DNA of 64,000 bases, from the NCBI GenBank assembly GCA_905215325.1, contig CAJMPP010000003.1, positions 1 through 64,000 on the forward strand, in the 5' to 3' direction. How positions within the stretch are numbered: position 1 is the stretch's first letter; each line of letters opens with the position of its first letter. The position numbers and the translations under genes are program-made. The notes below the pieces were generated by a model. That model was not told the origin of the DNA. It ran no database searches and worked only from the letters and a program-made list of their open reading frames with translations. This DNA comes from an uncultured bacterium. GTDB lineage: Bacteria > Actinomycetota > Coriobacteriia > Coriobacteriales > Eggerthellaceae. Below, one piece after another: positions 53,032 through 61,550 of this stretch.

Positions 53032-54132
53032 CTACGCGGCGTTCTTCTGCTTGCGCACGTTCACGATGGCGATGACGAACAGCACCACGATGCAGCACGC
53101 GAGCACGATCTGGCCCGCAACGCTCGGACCGCCCAGGACGGCGGCCTTCTCGGCGGTCGCGGCGGAGGCGGCAGCGCCCGCCAGACCGAAGTTATGGGCG
53201 AAGGCGGCGCCGATAAGCATGCCGACGAAGGTGACGGCGGCGTCGCAGGAGCCCTGGCCGGCCAGCGTCATCTGGCGCAACGGGCAGCCGCCGGCCAGCG
53301 TAGCGCCGAAGCCCACGGCGTACAGGCCCAAGATGTTCCACAGGTGCTGGGAGTGGGCGATGGGCTGGCCATCGAAGCTGAGCTTGAAGCCGCCGGTGGC
53401 CAGGTTGAACACCATCATGACCACGAACAGGCCGGCGATGGGGAGCATCAGGTCGAAGTCGCGCATGAGGAAGATGTTGCGGACGGAACCGGCGAAGCAA
53501 ATGCGGACCTTCTGCGCCAGGGCGCCGATCACGAGGGCGGTCACCAGGGCGATGAGCACCGGAGCGTGCTTGGAGCCCGGGCCGGCCTGGCTGACGGCGA
53601 ACACGCCGGCGAAGACGCTGATGCACAGGCCGATGATCAGCAGCGCGGGCAGGACGGCGCCGGCCGTCTTGTTCGTGTCATGCTCGCGGCCCAGGGAGTA
53701 GCCCTTCTTCAGGAAGAACGTGCCCGTGGCAACGCCCAGGACGAAGCCGATGAGGCCGACCCAGGCGTTCAGGTCGCCGGCGGCCATGCGCAGCACCATG
53801 CGAAGCGGGCAGCCCAGGAAGATGAGGGCGCCGATCATCATGATGAAGCCCAGGACGAATCGGGTCATGGGAGAAGAACCCGCCGTGGAGCGGTACTCGC
53901 GCGTGGCCAGGGCGATCAGGAACGAGCCGACGACCAGGCCAACGACCTCGGGACGGAAGTACTGCACCGTCTCGGTGGTCTGCAGCTTCATAGAGCCCGC
54001 CATGTCGCGGATGAAGCACGCAGCGCACATGGCCATGTTTGCGGGGTTGCCGGAGAAGGCCAGAAGCGCCATTCCAAGGCCGACCAGCACGCCAACCAGG
54101 GCCAAGCCCTTTTTGCTGTTGAGGAAATCCAA
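53032..54132 (-). CDS. YedE-like putative selenium or sulfur transporter
   Basis: The 366-residue protein has ten or more hydrophobic segments and repeated family cysteines: MCAACFIRD, FLGCPLRMVLR, RICFAGSVRN and GGCPLRQMTLAGQGS. YeeE/YedE proteins import thiosulfate; the YedE branch next to yedF and DUF3343 is predicted to move a selenium compound. The start codon is TTG at 54132, five bases after AAAGGGA, with no ATG near. It heads the three-gene operon. Confidence 0.92.
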   Translation of the reverse strand: MDFLNSKKGLALVGVLVGLGMALLAFSGNPANMAMCAACFIRDMAGSMKLQTTETVQYFRPEVVGLVVGSFLIALATREYRSTAGSSPMTRFVLGFIMMIGALIFLGCPLRMVLRMAAGDLNAWVGLIGFVLGVATGTFFLKKGYSLGREHDTNKTAGAVLPALLIIGLCISVFAGVFAVSQAGPGSKHAPVLIALVTALVIGALAQKVRICFAGSVRNIFLMRDFDLMLPIAGLFVVMMVFNLATGGFKLSFDGQPIAHSQHLWNILGLYAVGFGATLAGGCPLRQMTLAGQGSCDAAVTFVGMLIGAAFAHNFGLAGAAASAATAEKAAVLGGPSVAGQIVLACCIVVLFVIAIVNVRKQKNAA

Positions 54133-54686
54133 GGAAGTCCCTTTCTATATATAAGGATGAATCGTTCGCATTCGATCCTCCGTCGCGCATGCGCACGCGC
54201 GGGCCGCAGGCCTGCGGGGACGACAAGGCAGAACGCCCAAAACGCCATTCGAAACGGAAAACAATGCAAGCCGCGTCAAAGCGCGGCGAAATCGACGCCC
54301 AGCAGAATGCGTCGGGTGTGGGCAGAAAACCCGTGGCAGAATGATCGCGCTAGCAGAATTTGCGCGAACCAGTGGTGCATTGTAAGGAGGTAAAGGTTTC
54401 GTGTCAAAGGCGGCAGGCGAAAACTCCCCCTGAGCGGCAGAGAGGGGGCATCTGAGCAAGCGCCACTCGTAAGGTTTGCCGAGGAATCGCCCATAGGGTC
54501 CTCACGGCATTGCCGCAGCCTTGCCTATAGGGTTCCGCTGAATCGCCTGCAGAGATGCCGCGGATCACCTATAAGGTCCCCATATCTTCGCCGCAGCCTC
54601 GCCTATAGGGTTCCCTTCAGTGCTGCCAAGACATCGCCCTGAAGTACCGTCTATTTGTGAAGGTTCTGTGATAGGAAACCATTTGC
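54133..54686. other. Intergenic region upstream of initiator tRNA-Met
   Basis: No supported gene. The left half holds TATATATA near 54146, upstream of yedE. The right half holds four degenerate copies of a 14-base repeat at 54489-54614. Confidence 0.5.
54489..54614. repeat. Four degenerate copies of GCCTATAGGGTTCC
   Basis: Copies lie at 54489, 54523, 54567 and 54601 with spacing of 34, 44 and 34 bases; GCCGCAGCC also recurs in front of copies two and four. No spacer regularity of a CRISPR array is present. Confidence 0.65.
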
Positions 54687-54715
54687 TTGCATCACGGCGA
54701 GATGGCGCGTATAGT
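54687..54715 (+). promoter_or_regulatory. Initiator tRNA-Met promoter
   Basis: TTGCAT (54687-54692), a 17-base spacer and TATAGT (54710-54715). Confidence 0.8.
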
Positions 54716-54769
54716 TCTTTCTCGCAGCTTTTCCGAAACATTCAGTTCCGCGAAAAGCGGGTCACATAT

Positions 54770-54846
54770 TGCGGGGTGGAGCAGTCTGGTAGCTCGCCGG
54801 GCTCATAACCCGGAGGCCGTAGGTTCAAATCCTGCCCCCGCGACCA
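54770..54846 (+). tRNA. Initiator tRNA-Met (CAT)
   Basis: Initiator features are visible: no Watson-Crick pair at position 1-72 (T and G), three G-C pairs next to the CTCATAA anticodon loop, GTTCAAATC T arm, and encoded CCA. The 3' end is next to a mobile-element region. Confidence 0.95.
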
Positions 54847-54854
54847 ATAACACC

Positions 54855-54884
54855 AGGTCATCGGCGTAAGCCGGTGGCCTTTTT
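54855..54884 (+). terminator. Initiator tRNA-Met terminator
   Basis: AGGTCATCGGC pairs with GCCGGTGGCCT (two G-U) around GTAA, then TTTT. Confidence 0.88.
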
Positions 54885-54901
54885 CTTTACTTCGAGGGCT
54901 C

Positions 54902-54994
54902 AGTGGTCCCAAAGTGGTCCCAAATTCCAAGAAGAGCCAAACTTTCACTTTTCCGCCACATTCAAGCGTGACGGTTGTGACGGCTGTGACGGCA
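54902..54994. repeat. Direct repeats beside tRNA-Met, attachment-site candidate
   Basis: AGTGGTCCCAA occurs twice in tandem (54902-54912, 54913-54923). GTGACGGYT-type 9-mers occur three times in tandem (54968-54976, 54977-54985, 54986-54994). Repeated short sites beside a tRNA 3' end fit the arm sites of a tyrosine-recombinase attL, but the integrase is not in this window. Confidence 0.5.
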
Positions 54995-55028
54995 TTTGAT
55001 AGGCGCCGCAGCTTCGGTCACTATGGGG

Positions 55029-55466
55029 CTATAGGACAAAAAGTGTGTCCAGTTTTTGGCATTGACGCAGATCAACGCCCATTTTTATTGAATAAGTCAA
55101 ACAAAACGACTTTTCCGGGGGTGCGGACATTGCCCTTTTGCCGTCATGGTAGGTTTCGGCGGCGTCGTACTGGTCGCAAACCGCTTTAGGCAGTTCGCCT
55201 CTGATTTCCTCGAACTTCTCCCTCTCGAGCTTTCCGAAGATGATCATGAATCCGATGCAGTTGCTTTTGGCATACAGGCAGCAAAGTGTCTTGCCGCCCC
55301 GGCGGTACTTGTATTCGGACGTCCATTTCTTGCCGCCCGAGCCCCATGTTTGTTCCATGTCGTAGCTCTGGTTGATGATGGCGTCAAGCGTCTGCCACAC
55401 CTCAAGCAGTCGGGCTCCGATTAATTCGGTCAGGGCTTTTTCGTCTGGTGCCTCTATTGCCGACAT
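55029..55466 (-). CDS. DUF3788-family protein with a replaced C-terminus
   Basis: Of 145 residues, about 1-110 match DUF3788: LEVWQTLDAIINQSY, KWTSEYKYRRGGKTLCCLY, FGKLEREKFEEIRGELP and YDAAETYHDGK. After HDGK (near 55138) the frame runs into unrelated sequence rather than the usual basic end. The foreign stretch contains GGACA/TGTCC (55034-55038 with 55046-55050) and may be an insertion-sequence end. DUF3788 function is unknown. It lies eight bases after the AbiEii-like gene with a good AGGAG site, so it was the third gene of that operon. Confidence 0.75.
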   Translation of the reverse strand: MSAIEAPDEKALTELIGARLLEVWQTLDAIINQSYDMEQTWGSGGKKWTSEYKYRRGGKTLCCLYAKSNCIGFMIIFGKLEREKFEEIRGELPKAVCDQYDAAETYHDGKRAMSAPPEKSFCLTYSIKMGVDLRQCQKLDTLFVL

Positions 55467-55474
55467 CTTTACTC

Positions 55475-56230
55475 CTATAGCTTGTAAATTACCCCAAGAA
55501 TATCTAGCGCCTGTTCCAATGTCATTCCGATATCAAGCTGGTCAACACGCATGTTCTCTTCACGCATTTCCGCAACAAAGCGCTGCATATCTCTGACAAT
55601 CTGAGGATCGAGGCTGATATGCGTCTCTGCGGGAACGAATGCAATGAGACGCATGACGTCTTTCTTGTGCTTCTTAAGATCCGCGCTGTTTACGTGTTGG
55701 CCATTGCGTTTGCGGTCGTTCAAGTCGATATGGGCACGAGCTTTCAAGGGAATGATATGGGCGGCGTCTACGATGCTTATGCCGTCAACTTTATCTAACC
55801 CACTCGTAAGGAAGTTGTAGTACGCGTCATTCAGAAGAATGGCCGAAAGGCTCGATACGTCTTCATCAAGGGGAAGGGGTCCAATTTCCGAGTCTTCGTT
55901 GTGAAGCGGAAAGTCAGGGTGCCTTGCAAAGAGCTCGATCATATGTGGGTAGGCATTGTCCGTTGGTTCCGTGAAGCGATAGAAATGCACATCGTTATCA
56001 TTGCGCCAACCGCAGGTATATCCGCCATCGCCGATGAACGCCCAGAGCGTCTGGGCGAAGTCCTTCGCAGGTCGATCGGCCAGTATGACGATGTCAAGAT
56101 CTTTGGTTCGCCTGAACTGAAGTCCGCGACTGGCAAAAATAAGGTCGCACGCGCTGCCGCCAATCAATGCATATTGGTCGGGGAAGTCAGCAAATCTTTC
56201 CTTAAAAAGCTCCATGCCTTGAACACTCAT
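55475..56230 (-). CDS. AbiEii-type nucleotidyltransferase toxin
   Basis: The 251-residue protein has the DNA polymerase beta-type nucleotidyltransferase core: YALIGGSACDLIFASRG followed by RRTKDLDIVIL, supplying the GG and metal-binding DxD. Proteins of this type are the toxins of type IV AbiE systems, which modify tRNA or other RNA and block phage. Its ATG overlaps the stop of the upstream gene as ATGA (56230-56227), so the pair is translationally coupled, antitoxin first as usual. Confidence 0.85.
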   Translation of the reverse strand: MSVQGMELFKERFADFPDQYALIGGSACDLIFASRGLQFRRTKDLDIVILADRPAKDFAQTLWAFIGDGGYTCGWRNDNDVHFYRFTEPTDNAYPHMIELFARHPDFPLHNEDSEIGPLPLDEDVSSLSAILLNDAYYNFLTSGLDKVDGISIVDAAHIIPLKARAHIDLNDRKRNGQHVNSADLKKHKKDVMRLIAFVPAETHISLDPQIVRDMQRFVAEMREENMRVDQLDIGMTLEQALDILGVIYKL

Positions 56231-57195
56231 GAGCAAATCCTTTTCTTCAGGGTTTCCAGTGCGTCATCAAGACGCGGGTCGTCTTCGTCGTTGTCTTTCA
56301 GTGAGAGATAAAGCGATATGTCGTCAACTCGGTCGCCATCTGCATCTATGTCGTAGTTCCAGATTTCAAGCAAGATATCGGGCACGTCATCTTTTTCGAC
56401 GACGTTCATGCGGTCTGCATACTCGTCCAAATAAGCATGGTTGTATTCATCTGTCGCATAGGTTGTCCAGTGGTCATCTGCAAGCATCGTGAGCATGCTC
56501 AAAGCGGTGATCCCCGCATAGAAGCAACCTTGGGATAAGAAGTCTTCTTTGCTATCTTTGAACTTGAGATAGACAGATGATGCAACAGGAGACGAAAGAT
56601 ATGGCTCAAAGGTTTCAAGCAGTTCGGCTGCAGACGCATCTTTCACTTCGGCTATAAAACGCTTGCGTCCCTGGGATCCTATAACCTGCGGTAATACGAG
56701 CTCGATTTCTTTGAAATAGTTCGAAGTGCTTGCCAAGCTCTTGCCCAGCAACTGAGCAACCTCGCTGGTTGACTTGCCTACCCATGAGCCATTGATGATG
56801 TGGATTGCCAGACGCTGCGCTTGCGGCGATAAGGGCTTAGCGCCTTTGGGTTCCGAAAAGCTCAAGAAGGAAAGCCCCAGAAAGGGCAGAAAAAGGGTGT
56901 CTTCTGAATTGATCCAGGCTATACCTTCTTCGCAGAGGCGCGTAACTTGGTATTTGCTTAGGCTTTGCGAAACGATGACGCACGGCATTTTGAAACCGGC
57001 TTGCAGCTTACCAATCATATTCACCAGCATCGGCAACCTGATAGTGCCTTTGGGAGCGATGAACATGCATTCGGTATCGCCGATGGAGCCGAGAGAGATA
57101 TCGTTGTGCAGCGTGTAGAAGATAGGATAGCTGCCAAGATTCGGCGTCTCTCCCTGTGAAACGGTAAAGCCAAGAACGCTTGCGGGCAAATCCAT
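56227..57195 (-). CDS. AbiEi-like antitoxin/regulator
   Basis: The 322-residue protein has a winged-helix-like middle (SWVGKSTSEVAQLLGKSLASTSNYFKEIE, about 140-180) after an N-terminal domain, and an acidic C-terminal half ending DDPRLDDALETLKKR. Gene order and coupling with an AbiEii-type gene make it the likely antitoxin and autorepressor. The ATG at 57195 has AAAGGAGG eight bases upstream. The domain order differs from the classical AbiEi of lactococci (N-terminal HTH), so a divergent branch is possible. Confidence 0.75.
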   Translation of the reverse strand: MDLPASVLGFTVSQGETPNLGSYPIFYTLHNDISLGSIGDTECMFIAPKGTIRLPMLVNMIGKLQAGFKMPCVIVSQSLSKYQVTRLCEEGIAWINSEDTLFLPFLGLSFLSFSEPKGAKPLSPQAQRLAIHIINGSWVGKSTSEVAQLLGKSLASTSNYFKEIELVLPQVIGSQGRKRFIAEVKDASAAELLETFEPYLSSPVASSVYLKFKDSKEDFLSQGCFYAGITALSMLTMLADDHWTTYATDEYNHAYLDEYADRMNVVEKDDVPDILLEIWNYDIDADGDRVDDISLYLSLKDNDEDDPRLDDALETLKKRICS

Positions 57196-57222
57196 ATCCT
57201 GCACCTCCTTTAATTTCACAAT

Positions 57223-57277
57223 ATTTTACCCAATTACAGCATAGAAGTAAAATTGAGTAAAACTAGATGTAATTACA
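57223..57277 (-). promoter_or_regulatory. Promoter and operator-like dyad of the AbiE-like operon
   Basis: On the minus strand TTTACT (57251-57246), 17 bases, TAAAAT (57228-57223). The palindrome TGTAATTACA lies at 57268-57277 and a TGTAATT half-site at 57238-57232 inside the spacer, as expected for autorepression. Confidence 0.6.
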
Positions 57278-57286
57278 CTTGAAATC

Positions 57287-58064
57287 TTACTCCCAATGCC
57301 CACCACTTTCGACGGTTTCGTAGTGGCCGGTAGCGTCGTGGTGAACGATTTGGCTGCCGGTAACCACTTGAACCATTTCGGTATGATGACCACTGCCTTC
57401 GCCAGCCACCATGTGGGCCTTGCCGTGAGTAACTTTATTACCAGTAATGTCTGAGCCGCAAACATTGCAGATTGATTTTTCTTCGTAACCATACGTTGGA
57501 ATGGATTCATCCCACGCTGCGGAGTCCTGAACCCCAAACCTGCGAATAGTCCACAACCCACTTTTTGCTCGGTGCTGCAGGCACACTTTCATTATTGCTC
57601 GAAGAACCGTTATTGCTGCCACCAGAAGCCCCGACATTATTGCTGTCTGACGGTGCAGAGCTTGGTGCCTGTGTTGAATCGGTTCCAGTGGGTTGGCTAT
57701 CAGAACCAACAAAACCATTCTCTGCTGCGCTTTGGCCTGCTGCCGCATCGGCATTCTGCTCTTCGTTCGACGAAGCGCTTTGCACCGCTTCTGTGGTTGT
57801 TAGACCAGCTTCAATAGCTGCAACGTTCAATGAGCCGTCATTACTTGTTTGACTTGCGGTATCAGTCGAACTTTCGCCAACAGCATCGTTGCTATCGCAC
57901 CCGCGCAAGCAAAACGCGCAGATAAGGGCAACCGCAACGACTGTGATAGCAGCAATGGCAGCTACCTGCTTGGGGTGGCTCTTAATAGTCTGCCGGCATT
58001 GCGCCAAAGCATCTTTTGCTTTGGTAACGTAATATTTCTTTCGCAAATTGAAAGCTGAATACAT
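57287..58064 (-). pseudogene. Membrane-anchored Ser/Asn-rich protein broken by a frameshift
   Basis: From ATG 58064 the frame encodes a cytoplasmic start, one membrane segment (about 35-53), a long Ser/Asn/Gly/Ala linker, then KKWVVDYSQVW, and hits a stop at 57507. The natural continuation lies one frame over (VQDSAAWDES…), reached by removing one G from the GGGG at 57535-57532. The restored C-terminus has CNVCGSDITGN, HGKAHM and several His-rich repeats ending HHDATGHYETVE, probably a metal-binding extracellular domain common in Coriobacteriia surface proteins. Either a real mutation or a base-call error in the run. Confidence 0.75.
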
Positions 58065-58069
58065 CTAGG

Positions 58070-58470
58070 AATGAAAAGACATGGTCGTCAGCCATCGGTA
58101 TGATTTTCAGCGACCAAGCATAAAACGTACCGAGGAAGGCATCGCGACCATGTCCGGCAACATAGTATCAGTCGACGAGGAGTCGTTGAAGCCCGACCTT
58201 CGCGAGCTCGTGAGGAAAACCGTGCAGGAAACGCTGAACGCCCTGCTAGACGAGGAAGCCGACGAGATGGTCGGGGCCGAGCGCTACGAGAGAACGGCGG
58301 GGCGCGAGGCGTACCGCTCCGGGCATTACAGGCGGAAGCTGGTCACCACCAGCGGAGAGGTCGTGCTCGACGTCCCCAAGCTGCGCGGAGCCACCTTCCA
58401 GGCCGCCGTCATCGAGCGCTACCGCAGGCGCGAGACCAGCGTCGAGGAGGCCATCATCAAGATGTGCATC
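58070..58470 (+). mobile_element. IS256-family transposase, 5' fragment
   Basis: From ATG 58150 the frame reads MSGNIVSVDEESLKPDLREL, LNALLDEEADEMVGAERYE, RSGHYRRKLVTTSGEVVLDVPKLRG and ERYRRRETSVEEAIIKM, the N-terminal part of IS256 transposases. Homology stops near 58470, before the DDE catalytic residues, and the frame continues only by chance. The element is dead; the 3' half and right end are absent. Confidence 0.88.
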
Positions 58471-58630
58471 GCTACTCACGCGCCAAATGCTTGGCGCCCT
58501 CGCAGCGATGATCTTGCCCTGCGGGGCCTGCTCGCCGGGCTTCCGCGCGCCTTCGGCACGTGGGTCCCGGCTGCGCCGTTCTCGGGGCTTGTGGCCAGCC
58601 TTCGGCAGGCCGGCCCCCTCGAACAAGAAA

Positions 58631-58660
58631 GGGCGTCCGGGTCCCTGAGCCCGAACGCCC
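58631..58660 (-). terminator. Terminator of the mobilization operon
   Basis: GGGCGTCCGGG pairs with CCCGAACGCCC with one mismatch; TTTCTTG follows on the minus strand. It lies 20 bases after the relaxase stop. Confidence 0.85.
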
Positions 58661-58680
58661 CTTCCGACGTAAACGGACCG

Positions 58681-59565
58681 TCAGCGGTCCATTTCCTGGG
58701 ATGCCGCCCTGGCAAGCTGCATCCCCGCCTCCATGCCGAGCCCCTTGGCGATGCCCTGCATGGAGAAGCCGCGGCCAAGCCGGCTGCCGCCGACCTTGAA
58801 GCCGCTGCCCTCGCGCTGGAAACTCACCTGCTTGCCACCCCTGCTGACGGACATCTCTATGCCGTCGGCCTTGAGTCTGGAGGCAAGCTCGCGCATTCGG
58901 TTGCCGGCGGGCGCCTCGCGCGAGATTTCGTCCACGCGCTCTCGCACATGCTGCCGGATGTACGCCTTGTCAGGCTGCACGCCGCGGGCGTGCATCTCCT
59001 TCTCGGCTCGCGTGGGCTGCATGGCGTGGACGCGCGAGTTTCGCTCGCCCTTCACCATCTGCCGCAGGCCCCATTTGGCATCCAGCTCGCGCATCGCGTT
59101 CGCGCGGTCCACCTTCGCCTTCTGCCCGCGCCCCTCGCAGAGCCGGTTGCCCGTCTCCAGGTTCGTGCGGTTGATGCCGATGTGCACGGCGAAGCGGTCG
59201 GTGCCGTCAGCGGCGCAGTGCTCCTTGTGCAGCACCCAGACCGCCTCCTGCGCCGGATAGCGCGTCCGCACCCAGTCCTTCGCGAACTCCATGCACCTCT
59301 CCGGCGTCATCTTGCCACCATTGCAGCTGCATTCGTCGGGGTTGAACCCGATCACCTGGTGGTACATGTAGGTTGTGGACGCGCCCGCGCGGCCGGAGAC
59401 GTTGTGCCCGTAGGCCTCGCGCGTGGAATCCATCTCCTCGAACCACCGATCCTCGTTCACGATGTGCTGGGAATCGCGCATCAGGGCCCGTTCGTCGTTG
59501 AGGTACTTGCCGAGCGAGCCTGCATGGGCGGCCGAGGTGACCGCCACTTGCTTGATGGCGCTCAC
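58681..59565 (-). CDS. Relaxase (MobP/VirD2-like)
   Basis: The protein has 294 residues from GTG 59565. It opens VSAIKQVAVTSAAHAGSLGKYLNDERA, has YHQVIGFNPDE and the histidine motif HKEHC (His113, His116) with a later VHIGINR (His128), the metal site of relaxases that nick at oriT. The C-terminal half is basic and helical. At 294 residues it is shorter than many relatives (400-600), so a helicase or primase part is absent. The start overlaps the end of the coupling protein gene region by two bases of spacing, indicating one operon. Confidence 0.88.
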   Translation of the reverse strand: MSAIKQVAVTSAAHAGSLGKYLNDERALMRDSQHIVNEDRWFEEMDSTREAYGHNVSGRAGASTTYMYHQVIGFNPDECSCNGGKMTPERCMEFAKDWVRTRYPAQEAVWVLHKEHCAADGTDRFAVHIGINRTNLETGNRLCEGRGQKAKVDRANAMRELDAKWGLRQMVKGERNSRVHAMQPTRAEKEMHARGVQPDKAYIRQHVRERVDEISREAPAGNRMRELASRLKADGIEMSVSRGGKQVSFQREGSGFKVGGSRLGRGFSMQGIAKGLGMEAGMQLARAASQEMDR

Positions 59566-59567
59566 GG

Positions 59568-61532
59568 CTACATGCCGTCCCAGGCTTGCCACTCGTCATC
59601 GACGACCTCGGCCTGGGCGGTCTGCTCGGATTTGCATGCATCGAAGTCTACGCGCCAGACCTCGACGTCATGCTTGCAAGCGGCCGCCTGGCTCTTCGCG
59701 TTATAGCGGAATTGCATACGCTTAATGTCGCACTCCTGCTCGCTACCAAGGCCGAAGAACTCGCCAGCCGGCGTGTTGCTCGCGTAGGTAACGGGCATCT
59801 GGAAGACGCCTTCGCGTCCGGGCTTGGAATTCTCCGCGCCCTTGATCACGATGGCTCCGTCCTTGACGGGTGCGCGGTTCGCCCATTCCCATTCGTGGAT
59901 GAGGTCGTCAGCGCGCTCGGTATAGGCCTCGCTGCTGCCGGGGGTCACGGTTACGCCCCAGCCCTGTTTCGAAGTGCCGGTGTTCTGGGTACGTACGGTG
60001 CGCTTGCCCGCAAGGCGGGTGAAGTACTGACAGTCGTCGGGGTTTGCCAACGCCAACGCCACCTTGCCGCCCATGGACCCCAGAATCTTGTCGCGGCCGG
60101 CGTTCTGATCGCCGGGCTTGTTGTACTTCTGCCATTGTTTTAAGTCTTGCGTGGCGCAATAGGCATGCAGGCGATACGAGCGTCCAAGGGTGACGATTTC
60201 GGCCATGGCCTCAACCTTGGGCAGGTTGCCCCATTCGTCGCCGAGGATCGCCGTCTCGTGCGGTAGGCGGCTACCGTTCATGTCGGCCTCGGCCTGTGCG
60301 ATGTGCCACCACTGATTCATGAACGCCGTCATGAGCACCATGTACGGCGCGCCCTCTTCCATCAGGTGCATGTACACGACGGTCTTCTCGCGCACCATGT
60401 CGCGGATGGACACGTCGCTTGCTGCGGTGATGCGGCGGATGCCCTCGTCGTTGAAGACGCTCAATGCTTCCTTCAGCGTGGACAGCACGTTCTTGCCGGC
60501 CGTGGTCACACCGCCGTCGGAGAGGAAATCGGCCGCCGCGGCGTAGGCCGGGTGGTCGGGGCCAACCTCGCTGCTGCGGATGAAGTCCTTGAGCGGCGCA
60601 GAGGGATCCTTGCCATCGCCGGTGGTGCCGCGATTGATCATGTCGCACACGGTGGCCATGTTCTTCCGAGAACGCGGGATGTCGGCGAAAGCCACGATGA
60701 GTAGGCACGCCGTCAGCACATCTCGGGCCGCCTTGGGAAAGTAGGCGTTGCTCTCGCCGCCGATGGGCACGAGGTCGGCCGCGGTCTGGCGGGCGGTCAG
60801 CTGCGCTTCGCCCATGTTGCCGGCCTCCGCGAACTCGGCGATGAGGTCGATGGGGTTGAAGCGGCTGGCGCCGGGGTAACCCCTCAGGTCGAACACAATG
60901 CGACGGTAGCCAAACTCGAGCGCTTTGTCGCCCGTGAGTTCCAGCATCTCGTTCTTGCCGGTTACAATGAGGTTCCACCCTGCAGCCATGCACAGATGCA
61001 GCGTCTGCAGGTAGACGAGCCACGACTTGCCCGAGCCCGTCTTGCCCGTGATGGCCCAATGCGGGATAGAGCTGTCGAAGAGGTAGCCCTTCTTCGAATT
61101 GCCGATAACCAGGCCGGCTTTTTCGGGGACTCCCCTGCCGTTCCAGAAATCGTTCTTCTTGCGCAACTCCTGCATCGACGTGATGAGTTTGGCGTCGCCC
61201 AGGATGCCGCCGGAGACGTTTCGCCCCTCGTTCTTCTTGAAATACTGCATGAGCAGCAGGAGGCCGAAGATGAGCACGACGAAGCTCAGCCAAAGCATGA
61301 ACGCGGGGACCCCATGCTCGCTCGCGAAGAGCTGCGCCATGTATTGACTCAGGCCGCCCGCCGGGTCGCCTCCGGTGATGATTGCCCTTAGCGGCTTGAA
61401 GTTCGCTCCGGTCTTGAACAGGGTGTTGCTGGCCATCGGCACGCCTATGGGCGCGGCGACGACCGCGATGGCAACGCTGCCGGCGATGAACGCGATCGTC
61501 GCGATGAGTTTCTTTATGTCGAAGCTACCCAT
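59568..61532 (-). CDS. VirD4/TraG-type coupling protein
   Basis: The 654-residue protein has two N-terminal membrane segments (about 7-29 and 76-97), Walker A GKTGSGKS (163-170), Walker B-like ETAILGDEWGNLP, and the ATPase end CATQDLKQWQ. Type IV coupling proteins bring the relaxase-DNA complex to the secretion channel. AAAGGAAA precedes the ATG at 61532. Other type IV secretion genes are not seen, so the element may borrow a channel or carry them beyond the window. Confidence 0.94.
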   Translation of the reverse strand: MGSFDIKKLIATIAFIAGSVAIAVVAAPIGVPMASNTLFKTGANFKPLRAIITGGDPAGGLSQYMAQLFASEHGVPAFMLWLSFVVLIFGLLLLMQYFKKNEGRNVSGGILGDAKLITSMQELRKKNDFWNGRGVPEKAGLVIGNSKKGYLFDSSIPHWAITGKTGSGKSWLVYLQTLHLCMAAGWNLIVTGKNEMLELTGDKALEFGYRRIVFDLRGYPGASRFNPIDLIAEFAEAGNMGEAQLTARQTAADLVPIGGESNAYFPKAARDVLTACLLIVAFADIPRSRKNMATVCDMINRGTTGDGKDPSAPLKDFIRSSEVGPDHPAYAAAADFLSDGGVTTAGKNVLSTLKEALSVFNDEGIRRITAASDVSIRDMVREKTVVYMHLMEEGAPYMVLMTAFMNQWWHIAQAEADMNGSRLPHETAILGDEWGNLPKVEAMAEIVTLGRSYRLHAYCATQDLKQWQKYNKPGDQNAGRDKILGSMGGKVALALANPDDCQYFTRLAGKRTVRTQNTGTSKQGWGVTVTPGSSEAYTERADDLIHEWEWANRAPVKDGAIVIKGAENSKPGREGVFQMPVTYASNTPAGEFFGLGSEQECDIKRMQFRYNAKSQAAACKHDVEVWRVDFDACKSEQTAQAEVVDDEWQAWDGM

Positions 61533-61550
61533 AATTTCCTTTCTATGTTT

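Noticed and set aside
54489..54614. CRISPR-like array before tRNA-Met
   Set aside because: The repeats are 14 bases and degenerate with unequal spacing; no cas genes.
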